The notes under the pieces are model-generated. The model was not told the DNA's origin. It made no database searches and saw only the letters and a program-made list of their open reading frames with translations. The translations under genes were made by a program, and so were the position numbers. Source: Dehalococcoidia bacterium (lineage in GTDB: Bacteria; Chloroflexota; Dehalococcoidia; Tepidiformales; Tepidiformaceae). From it: a stretch of DNA of 10,745 nucleotides. Below, in pieces: positions 4,978 through 10,745 of this stretch. Within the stretch, counting starts at the first letter, position 1, and the number at the start of each line of letters is the position of its first letter. Where the stretch lies: contig JALOAP010000067.1 of NCBI GenBank assembly GCA_023228745.1, forward strand, positions 1 through 10,745, given 5' to 3'.

Positions 4978-6297
4978 ATGGGACAACCTCGCGTGGTCAT
5001 CATCGGCGCTGGCTTCGGCGGGCTCGCCTGCGCGAAGAAGCTGGCCGGGCAGCCGGTCGACGTCCTTCTGCTCGACGCAAACAACTACCACCTGTTCACG
5101 CCACTGCTCTACCAGGTGGCGAGTTCGCTGCTGAACCCGAGCGATATCGCCCGGCCCGTGCGCTCGATCTTCGGCGGCACGCAAAATGTCCGCTTCCGCC
5201 AGGCTCACGTTACCGGCATCGACTTCGACCGCAAGCGTGTGCGCACCGCGAAGGGCATCGATGTCGACTACGACTACCTTGTTGTCGCCGCGGGCAGCAC
5301 AACGAACTTCTTCGGCATCGAAGGGGTCGAAGAGCGCGCATTGGGTCTGAAGGACCTCTCCGAGGCGCTCGAGCTGCGGAACCACATCCTCCGCTGTCTC
5401 GAAGCGGCGTCGCTCATGACCCCCGAAGAGGCCGAGCCGTGGCTCACCTTCGTGGTGGTTGGCGGCGGCCCCACCGGGGTCGAATACGCGGGCGCGCTCT
5501 CTGAGCTGATCCACGGCGTGCTCCCCGACGAATACCCGGAACTCGCCGGTCACCCCATCCGAGTCGTGCTCGTGGAGGCACTGCCACAGGTGCTGCCGCC
5601 CTTCCCCGAAGACCTTGGCCGCGAAGCGCACACCAAGCTCGAACGCCGGGGCATCACGGTCCTCACTGGCCTCCGCGTCTCGGCCGTGACGCCCGAGGAG
5701 GTGGAACTCTCCGATGGCAGCACGATCCGGTCACACACTCTCGTCTGGGCCGCGGGCGTCCGCCCGAACGACCTTGCCGGCGCCATCGATGTCTCGCGCA
5801 GCCGCAGCGGACGCGTCGAGGTCGATGCCTATCTCCGGGTGCCGAGCGTGCCCGGCGTGTTCGCCATCGGCGACATCGCCTCCTTCGTGCAGGACGGCAA
5901 GGAGGTGCCGATGCTCTCCGCACCGGCGATGCAGGAGGGCCGCAGCGTCGCGGAGAATATCCTGCGGTCCATCGCGGGCCTGCCCCTGAAGCCGTTCCAT
6001 TATCGCGACAAGGGGTCGATGGCGACGATCGGCAAGAACGCCGCCGTTGCCCAGCTCGGCCCGCTGCACCTGAAGGGCTTCATCGGCTGGGTGACGTGGC
6101 TGATCGTCCACCTCTACTACATCATCGGCTTCCGCAACCGCCTCGCCGTGCTCCTGGGCTGGGGGTGGAACTATGTCCGCTCCGATCGCCCGGTGCGCAT
6201 CATCACGCGAGCACGGGAGCGTGGCGCCGGGCCGCCTGCCGGCCGGCCGCTCGTGACTGCCCGCGGCCAGGGCCGGGGCCGCGGCGCCGAGCCCTGA
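4978..6297 (+). CDS. ndh: Type II NADH:quinone oxidoreductase (NDH-2)
   Basis: NDH-2 oxidises NADH and reduces membrane quinone without pumping protons. The 439-residue product shows the FAD-binding GAGFGG (10-15), NNYHLFTPLLYQVA (35-48) typical of NDH-2, LVVAAGSTTNFFG (101-113), the NADH-binding VVVGGGPTGVEYAG (159-172), the second FAD motif VFAIGDIA (294-301), and the quinone-site segment APAMQEG (315-321), where Ala and Gln of the AQxAxQxG signature are kept. An amphipathic/hydrophobic region, WVTWLIVHLYYIIGF (371-385), should anchor it to the inner face of the membrane. After residue 410 the tail is Arg/Gly/Pro-rich and its DNA forms a strong hairpin (6261-6284). The ATG at 4978 lacks a ribosome site. 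The gene is monocistronic, converging on the thiamine-binding gene 14 bp away. Confidence 0.95.
   Translation: MGQPRVVIIGAGFGGLACAKKLAGQPVDVLLLDANNYHLFTPLLYQVASSLLNPSDIARPVRSIFGGTQNVRFRQAHVTGIDFDRKRVRTAKGIDVDYDYLVVAAGSTTNFFGIEGVEERALGLKDLSEALELRNHILRCLEAASLMTPEEAEPWLTFVVVGGGPTGVEYAGALSELIHGVLPDEYPELAGHPIRVVLVEALPQVLPPFPEDLGREAHTKLERRGITVLTGLRVSAVTPEEVELSDGSTIRSHTLVWAAGVRPNDLAGAIDVSRSRSGRVEVDAYLRVPSVPGVFAIGDIASFVQDGKEVPMLSAPAMQEGRSVAENILRSIAGLPLKPFHYRDKGSMATIGKNAAVAQLGPLHLKGFIGWVTWLIVHLYYIIGFRNRLAVLLGWGWNYVRSDRPVRIITRARERGAGPPAGRPLVTARGQGRGRGAEP
6261..6284. terminator. GC hairpin inside the 3' end of ndh
   Basis: CCGCGGCC (6261-6268) and GGCCGCGG (6277-6284) form an 8-bp perfect stem with an 8-nt loop. 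The stem lies within the last codons of ndh, 11 bp before its stop, and about 28 to 51 nt beyond the stop of the convergent thiamine-binding gene. Since only 14 bp separate the two stop codons, this is the only visible candidate terminator for the minus-strand operon. It has no U-tract on either strand. Confidence 0.4.
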
Positions 6298-6311
6298 CTG
6301 GCTCCGTGAGT

Positions 6312-6557
6312 CTATGCGCCGGGCAGCGGACAGGCGTTCGAAATGGTCGCATTCATGACCGTCGGGCCAACCTCGGCGGCTGCCGCGAAGGCTGCCCGGA
6401 GCGTCGCGAACACCTCGTCCTGCGGGCCAAGAAGCTCCGTCTGCATGCTCCGCACTTCGCACTGCAGCCCGGACGCCTCGATCACCGCGATCGCCCGCTC
6501 GATAGCGGCGTTCGTGTCCTGTTGCAGCGGGTAGATCGCTACGTTCGCCTGGATCAT
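6312..6557 (-). CDS. Thiamine-binding protein, YkoF/MTH1187 family
   Basis: The 81-residue product begins MIQANVAIYPLQQDTNAAIERAI in style and fits the small MTH1187/YkoF-type fold: a first beta strand of alternating hydrophobics, a helix, then VRSMQTELLGPQDEVFATLRAA (36-57), which matches the family's conserved Met-Gln-Thr-Glu-hydrophobic-Gly/Glu segment. Members bind thiamine or hydroxymethylpyrimidine and are thought to act in thiamine salvage or as sensors. The length is normal for the single-domain form. The ATG at 6557 overlaps the TGA of the methyltransferase gene (ATGA), and GGAGG lies about 8 nt upstream, so the gene is translationally coupled as the last of three. No thiamine transporter or TPP riboswitch is visible, so the ligand in this organism is unproven. 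Confidence 0.82.
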   Translation of the reverse strand: MIQANVAIYPLQQDTNAAIERAIAVIEASGLQCEVRSMQTELLGPQDEVFATLRAAFAAAAEVGPTVMNATISNACPLPGA

Positions 6558-7243
6558 TCGGGTTTCCTCCACAGCAGGATTTCGAGCGCGGGGGCATTTC
6601 CCGCGCGCCGGCCGGCTTTGTCCGCGACCTCGAACGGCGGCTCCGCTCCCGGTGCGAGAAAGGCTGCACGCGCGCTCCGCACGGCGGCGGCGCCGGCTAC
6701 CGTCTCGACCTGTTCCGGCGTGAAGAACCGCGCGCTCCGCCACGGCTCCATGCCCGTCTCCGCGAGTGCCCGGTAGAGCGCCACCCAGGAGCTGTGCGCG
6801 TGTAGCACGCCGGCCGCTACCCACCCCCCGGGCCGTGTCACGCGAAAGGCCTCCCGCAGGGCCGCACCAGCATCGTCGACGAATTCGAGCACGGCGAAGA
6901 AGAGCACGCCATCGGGGCTCCCGTCGCGCAGCGGCAGTCGCTCGGCGGCGCCCGCTATCCACTCGGGGCTGCTTGCGTCCCGCCGCCGGAAACCCTCCGC
7001 GCGCATCGCCCGGGAGGGCTCGACCGCGAGCATGTGGTAGCCACGCCGCGTGAGGTGCCGGGAGATGTGCCCCGTGCCCGCCCCGACCTCGACCACCGGG
7101 TTCGCACCCGGCGGGGGCAGGAGCTCGTCGAGAGCCGCAAGTTCCACCCGGTCGATGTAGCCGCCGAGCGGAGTATCGAACCATGTCTCGTAGCCCGCCG
7201 CCTGTTCAGCGAACGGGTCCAGGTGTGCTTGCCCGGCCGTCAT
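6554..7243 (-). CDS. Class I SAM-dependent methyltransferase
   Basis: The 229-residue protein has motif I as VVEVGAGTGHISRHL (50-64), the acidic ribose-binding residue in AVEPS (73-77), an intermediate motif AAERLPLRDGSPDGVLFFAVLEFVDD (99-124) typical of methyltransferases of the UbiE/type 11 group, and the post-motif RVTRPGGWVAAGVL (134-147). It transfers a methyl group from SAM to an unidentified small molecule. The ATG at 7243 is preferred to an in-frame start at 7291: it forms a 4-nt ATGA overlap with the stop of the upstream sulfurtransferase gene, and the residues before it resemble no methyltransferase N-terminus. The gene ends in another ATGA overlap with the thiamine-binding gene. 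A sulfur or thiol substrate is suggested only by the sulfurtransferase neighbour. Confidence 0.9.
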   Translation of the reverse strand: MTAGQAHLDPFAEQAAGYETWFDTPLGGYIDRVELAALDELLPPPGANPVVEVGAGTGHISRHLTRRGYHMLAVEPSRAMRAEGFRRRDASSPEWIAGAAERLPLRDGSPDGVLFFAVLEFVDDAGAALREAFRVTRPGGWVAAGVLHAHSSWVALYRALAETGMEPWRSARFFTPEQVETVAGAAAVRSARAAFLAPGAEPPFEVADKAGRRAGNAPALEILLWRKPE

Positions 7244-8133
7244 CCCGCGGTCGCGCTCGTTGCCATGGGCAGCGCCGGGTCGGCAGCCCATTCGGAGAGT
7301 GAGCCGTCGTACACGGCGACGTTCTCCTTGCCAAGCAGCCGCAGTACGAACGCATCGCTCGTCGCGGCGATGCCGCCGCCGCAGTACGTGATGATCTTCC
7401 CGGCCGTCTCCGCGCCCGCATCGGCGAAGCGCGTTCGCAGCTCCTCGGCCGGCAGGTAGGCGTTCGTCTGCGGGTCCAGCGCGTGTACCGCCGAGACGTT
7501 GACGCTGCCCGCGATATGGCCCGGCCGTGCGTAGCCGCCGCTTGCTTCGCCGCTGTGTTGCTCCGGCCGCAGGGCGTTGATGATGCAGGTATCGCCCGCC
7601 CCGATCGCTGCCAGCACGTCATCCTTGTCAGCAAACACCTCCGGGCGCGGGCGTGCTTCGAAGTTGGCCGGCGGGTAATTCGGCACTTCCGTGGTGGAGG
7701 GGCGCCCTTCCAGCGTCCACTTCTTCCAACCGCCGTCGAGTACTGCGGCGTTGTCGAAGCCGAACGCCCGCAGCAGCCACCACACCCGCGTGGCCCACAT
7801 CGTCATGTTGGCGTCGTAGCAGACCACGCGTGTGCCTTCGCCCACCCCGAGCCGCGACATCGCCTCGGCGAAGCGTTCGGCCGAGGGCGCCGTGAAGCGC
7901 AGTCGCGCGTCCGGGTCGGAGAGGTCGGTTACCAGGTCGGCGAAGGCTGCACCGGGGATGTGCCCCTGCTGGTAGTAGTCGTGCCCGCTCTCGATGACCA
8001 TGCGCTGCTTGCCATCCTCATTGGGCGCCATCCGCAGGAACACGGTGCAGTCGAGGATGCGCAGGTCCGGCGCTCCGAGCTCGGCGGCGAGCGCCTCGGT
8101 CGAAACAAGGTATTCGGGATGCGCGAAAGCCAT
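7240..8133 (-). CDS. Two-domain rhodanese-type sulfurtransferase
   Basis: The 297-residue product has the classic tandem rhodanese layout. The N-terminal domain (about 1-145) contains GHIPGAAFADL (57-67) and VVCYDANMTMWATRVWWLLRAFG-like helix-strand features, with Asp107 at the position of the lost catalytic Cys. The C-terminal domain (about 165-290) has GHIAGSVNVS (205-214) and the active loop CGGGIAA with Cys251 as the persulfide-forming residue. This loop is closer to the CGSGVTA of 3-mercaptopyruvate sulfurtransferases than to the CRKGVT of thiosulfate sulfurtransferases, so mercaptopyruvate or another thiol may be the donor. The start at 8133 is supported by GGAGGT (8141-8146) 7 nt upstream; the frame continues to 8202 but that would overlap the divergent gene. 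First gene of a three-gene operon. Confidence 0.92.
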   Translation of the reverse strand: MAFAHPEYLVSTEALAAELGAPDLRILDCTVFLRMAPNEDGKQRMVIESGHDYYQQGHIPGAAFADLVTDLSDPDARLRFTAPSAERFAEAMSRLGVGEGTRVVCYDANMTMWATRVWWLLRAFGFDNAAVLDGGWKKWTLEGRPSTTEVPNYPPANFEARPRPEVFADKDDVLAAIGAGDTCIINALRPEQHSGEASGGYARPGHIAGSVNVSAVHALDPQTNAYLPAEELRTRFADAGAETAGKIITYCGGGIAATSDAFVLRLLGKENVAVYDGSLSEWAADPALPMATSATAG

Positions 8134-8174
8134 GGTGGCCACCTCCGCGGCGAGCGTAGCACGCCTGTCGGCGC

Positions 8175-8181
8175 GTATACT
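8175..8181 (+). promoter_or_regulatory. -10 box of the CoA-transferase gene, possibly shared with the divergent operon
   Basis: TATACT (8176-8181) is five of six matches to TATAAT and ends 8 nt before the ATG at 8190, leaving no room for a ribosome site; a leaderless mRNA is likely. The hexamer GTATAC (8175-8180) is a palindrome, so the minus strand reads TATACG and could serve as the -10 box for the sulfurtransferase operon, whose ATG lies about 42 nt away behind a normal ribosome site. No good -35 box is seen in either direction. Confidence 0.5.
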
Positions 8182-8189
8182 CCCGCACC

Positions 8190-10508
8190 ATGGCCGGTCC
8201 ATTCGCAGATCTCCGCATCGTCGACTTCTCCCAGGGCGTCGGGGGCCCGCTCGCCACCATGCTCTTCGCCGACCTTGGCGCCGACGTCCTGAAGGTCGAA
8301 CCGCCCGCTGGCGACCGTGCGAAAGACGAGCCCGGTTACCTCTGCTGGAACCGGAACAAGCGGCTCACCACGCTCGACCTGCATACCTATGAAGGCCTCC
8401 GCGAAGCACGCCGCCTTGTGGCCGCCGCGGACGTCGCAGTGTTCGATGTACTCCCCGGTGAGCTCGAACGGCTCGGCCTCGATGCCACGACCTGCCTGGC
8501 AGCGAACCCGCGGCTGATCCATGCGTGGCTGCCGCCCTACGGCACCGAGGGCCGCTGGAGCCACCTCCCGCCGGACGAGCTCCTGCTCACCGCGGTGAGC
8601 GGCGTCGCGGCGATGCAGTACAGCTTCGAAGACCAGCCCATCGCGCTTGTCACCCCGCAGGTCGGCTACGCACAGGGGACGATTACCGCGAACGGCATCG
8701 CCGCGGCCCTTTGGGAGCGCACCCGGAGCGGCAAGGGCCAGGCAATCACGGTCTCCGGCCTCCACGCTGTCTCCTCGATCGAAAGCGGTGGCGCGGTCAG
8801 TGCCGAGGGCATGATGCGCCTCGGCGGGCGCTCCTCCCGTGGCGGTGTCCCCCACTATCGCCTGTATGAGTGTGCCGATGGCGAGTGGTTCTTCCTAGGC
8901 ACGCTCACCCCGCCCTTCTTCCTCAAGGCGCTCGAAGCCACAGACATGCTCGACCTCATGGCCCTCCCCGGCGTCGATGGCGAATTCGCGAACCTCTTCC
9001 AGCCTCCGATGTCAGAGGAGGTGCAACAGCGGCTGGAAGCGCGCTTCCGCGAGAAGCCCCGCGAGGAGTGGCTCCGCATCCTTCACGAAGCCGGTGTCCC
9101 ACGTGGGCCTGTGGGCAAGCGTGAAGAGTGGTTCCGCAGCGAGACCGTCGCCGCAAATGAAATGCGCCTCACCTTCGAACACCCGGCGCACGGCACGGTC
9201 GAAGTCCCGGGCGTCCCGGTGAAGTTCAGCGAGACGCAGGGCGAAGTCCGCCACCTCCCAAGCGCCGAGGTGCGCGTGCCGAGCATCGAAGCCTGGCCTG
9301 AGCCGCGCCCCGCGCCGGAGCCTCGCGTGGGTTGGGCCCCCTACCCCTTCCCGCGGCCGCTCCAGGGTGTCCGCGTGCTCGACCTCGGGGCCTTCATTGC
9401 CGGTACGTTCGCGCCCACCGTGCTCGCGAACTATGGCGCCGATGTCATCAAGATCGAGCCCACAACAGGTGACCCGTTCCGCACCTATGGCCTCATCTTC
9501 ATTGGCCACAACCTCGGCAAGCGCAGCCTCGCGATCGACCTGAAGCACCCGGACGGACGCGAAGTGTTCCTCGACCTCGTGCGCCAGTCCGATGTCGTGC
9601 TCGACAACTTCCGGCTCGGCGTGCGCGAACGGCTGGGCATCGACTACGCCTCGCTCAGCGCCATCAACCCGCGCATCATCACCTGCTCCGTTACCGGCTA
9701 CGGCCCGAAGGGACCGCTCGCCGCCGACCCGGGGTTCGACCCGCTGCTGCAGGCGCGTTCGGGCATGATGGCCGCCCAGGGCGGCGACGACGAGCCGGTC
9801 TTCCACCAGATCGCGATCAACGACTCAGCCACAGCCATGATGGCCGCCTTCGGCATCCAGGCGGCACTCCACGCACGCGAACGGACCGGCCGTGGCCAGG
9901 AAGTGCACACCTGCCTCACCAACCAGACCATCATCTTCCAGTCCGGCGAAGTTACCTGGTACGACGGGCGGCGGCCGTCGCCCGTCGGCGGCAGGGACTT
10001 CATCGGTCCCTCGGCGGTCCGCCGCTTCTACCAGTGCGCGGACGGTTGGATCTGCATCGCCGCACAGGCGCCGCAGCACTTCCACGGCATCGTCACCGCG
10101 CTCGGCCACCCGGAGTGGGCCGGGCGCTGGATAGCCGACCACGCGCTCACCGAGCCCGCCACGGGCGAACTTGGCACGGTTATCGCCGACGCCCTGCGCC
10201 CGCTCCCCCGCGCCGAAGCGCTCGACCGGCTTCGCATCCACGGCGTGCCCGCGGCGCCCTCCGTCTCGACCGAAGAGCTGTTCGACGACCCGTGGCTCCA
10301 TGCGAACAACTTCTTCCAGCAGATCGAGGACCCGGGAATGGGCGCGATCACGACAGTGCGCGCCTATGCGGACTGGAGCCGCTCGCTGGGCGGTTTCCCG
10401 CACCGCGCACCCCAATGTGGCGAGCACAGCCGCGAGATCCTCAGCGAGTTCGGCTTCGAGGACGACCGTATCGACGCGCTCGCGGCCGCGGGCGTTATCG
10501 CGGAGTAG
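8190..10508 (+). CDS. Tandem-fused family III (CaiB/BaiF) CoA-transferase
   Basis: The 772-residue product is two complete CaiB/BaiF CoA-transferase units in one chain, about 1-375 and 388-772; ordinary members are about 400 residues. Family III enzymes move CoA between carboxylic acids (formyl-CoA:oxalate, carnitine, bile-acid and succinyl-CoA types) through an acyl-aspartyl intermediate. Both halves begin alike: LRIVDFSQGVGGPLATMLFADLGADVLKVE-type (8-37) and VRVLDLG...ANYGADVIKIE (394-423). The C-terminal half keeps the catalytic Asp (Asp545 in INDSATAMMAAFG) and the ERTGRGQ turn (564-570). In the N-terminal half the aligned position is Gly159 (TPQVGYAQGTITANG), so that half is probably not catalytic. 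The ATG at 8190 follows TATACT by 8 nt with no ribosome site. Substrate unknown. The next gene, 166 bp on, is unrelated. Confidence 0.93.
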   Translation: MAGPFADLRIVDFSQGVGGPLATMLFADLGADVLKVEPPAGDRAKDEPGYLCWNRNKRLTTLDLHTYEGLREARRLVAAADVAVFDVLPGELERLGLDATTCLAANPRLIHAWLPPYGTEGRWSHLPPDELLLTAVSGVAAMQYSFEDQPIALVTPQVGYAQGTITANGIAAALWERTRSGKGQAITVSGLHAVSSIESGGAVSAEGMMRLGGRSSRGGVPHYRLYECADGEWFFLGTLTPPFFLKALEATDMLDLMALPGVDGEFANLFQPPMSEEVQQRLEARFREKPREEWLRILHEAGVPRGPVGKREEWFRSETVAANEMRLTFEHPAHGTVEVPGVPVKFSETQGEVRHLPSAEVRVPSIEAWPEPRPAPEPRVGWAPYPFPRPLQGVRVLDLGAFIAGTFAPTVLANYGADVIKIEPTTGDPFRTYGLIFIGHNLGKRSLAIDLKHPDGREVFLDLVRQSDVVLDNFRLGVRERLGIDYASLSAINPRIITCSVTGYGPKGPLAADPGFDPLLQARSGMMAAQGGDDEPVFHQIAINDSATAMMAAFGIQAALHARERTGRGQEVHTCLTNQTIIFQSGEVTWYDGRRPSPVGGRDFIGPSAVRRFYQCADGWICIAAQAPQHFHGIVTALGHPEWAGRWIADHALTEPATGELGTVIADALRPLPRAEALDRLRIHGVPAAPSVSTEELFDDPWLHANNFFQQIEDPGMGAITTVRAYADWSRSLGGFPHRAPQCGEHSREILSEFGFEDDRIDALAAAGVIAE

Positions 10509-10510
10509 GG

Positions 10511-10558
10511 GGCTGCGAGCAGGCGAAAGGCACACGGCGAACGCCATAGCCAGCAGCC
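10511..10558 (+). terminator. Possible terminator stem after the CoA-transferase gene
   Basis: GGCTGC (10511-10516) can pair with GCAGCC (10553-10558), with smaller GGC/GCC stems inside. It starts 3 nt after the stop codon. The outer loop is long and there is no U-tract, so this is a weak call. Apart from the promoter at 10640 I see nothing else in the gap 10509-10673. Confidence 0.25.
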
Positions 10559-10616
10559 GCTACCCATCCGTCCACAGCCAATCGACACCCCGCTTACTCG
10601 CTCATTACCTCTTTTC

Positions 10617-10645
10617 TTCCGTCAAACGGCGCTCGTCCGTACACT
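10617..10645 (+). promoter_or_regulatory. Candidate promoter of the lipoprotein gene
   Basis: TTCCGT (10617-10622) and TACACT (10640-10645) are separated by 17 nt and resemble -35 and -10 boxes. Transcription would start near 10652, leaving a leader of about 20 nt with the ribosome site GGAG at 10665-10668. Unlike the other plus-strand genes here, this one has a normal leader. Confidence 0.45.
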
Positions 10646-10673
10646 CGGGGCACTTCGCGTCCCTGGAGTTTGC

Positions 10674-10745
10674 ATGCGTCGTTGGCGCCTCCTGCTGGCC
10701 GTTGCTGCCTGCTGTTCCCTTGCCCTGCTCACCATCGCCTGTGGC
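10674..10745 (+). CDS. Lipoprotein, N-terminal signal peptide only
   Basis: The ATG at 10674 follows GGAG (10665-10668) by 5 nt and opens 24 codons that run off the window. The sequence has a positively charged start (MRRWR), a hydrophobic core LLLAVAACCSLALLTI, and IACG, where Cys23 is the probable lipidated residue after signal peptidase II cleavage. The residue three before the Cys is Thr and not the more usual Leu, with Leu at minus four. The pattern is typical of solute-binding or other secreted lipoproteins anchored to the membrane; the mature part is not visible, so no function can be given. Confidence 0.75.
   Translation, partial: MRRWRLLLAVAACCSLALLTIACG

Noticed and set aside
1..10745. 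A defence, toxin-antitoxin, secretion or biosynthetic gene cluster
   Set aside because: All sizeable genes except one small membrane protein fall into ordinary metabolic or repair families, and no mobility or defence gene is present.

Overview
The window is GC-rich bacterial chromosome (about two thirds G+C by eye) with densely packed housekeeping and metabolic genes. I see no phage, plasmid, insertion sequence, CRISPR array, rRNA or tRNA. The mix of genes (a ZTP-riboswitch-controlled purH, a type II NADH dehydrogenase, a double-length family III CoA-transferase, a small thiamine-binding protein) and several apparently leaderless starts would suit a Chloroflexota-like or actinobacterial-like aerobe. 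The lineage is inference; nothing here proves it.

Layout. 1-113 is the 3' end of ruvC (+). It converges on purH (190-1761, -), whose leader carries a ZTP riboswitch (about 1818-1906) and a hairpin expression platform. Next comes an FAD-dependent ferredoxin-reductase-type oxidoreductase (2046-3254, -), divergent from a small membrane protein (3436-3834, +). That converges on a UDP-glucose-4-epimerase-like NAD-dependent sugar nucleotide enzyme (3896-4813, -). The epimerase diverges from a type II NADH dehydrogenase (4978-6297, +), which ends 14 bp from a convergent three-gene operon read on the minus strand: a two-domain sulfurtransferase (7240-8133), a SAM-dependent methyltransferase (6554-7243) and a YkoF/MTH1187-type thiamine-binding protein (6312-6557). 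Both junctions of this operon are ATGA stop/start overlaps. A fused tandem CaiB/BaiF CoA-transferase (8190-10508, +) diverges from the operon, and the window ends in the signal peptide of a lipoprotein (10674 onward, +).

The most unusual signal is a family of short repeats made of four 7-bp units (consensus AGGACNN, with a G-rich second unit). It occurs four times, always on the sense strand of the gene it follows and always at or overlapping that gene's stop codon (ruvC, purH, the FAD oxidoreductase, the epimerase). In ruvC and the epimerase the repeat supplies the last codons and the stop. A second four-unit heptamer array of different sequence (GTGCCCN) lies just upstream of the purH riboswitch. 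These elements are not explained by the genes and are the best candidate for something undescribed here.

The genes do not form one pathway. Functional links visible in sequence are purH with its own ZTP-sensing leader, and the translationally coupled sulfurtransferase/methyltransferase/thiamine-binding operon. No defence, secretion or biosynthetic system was found.
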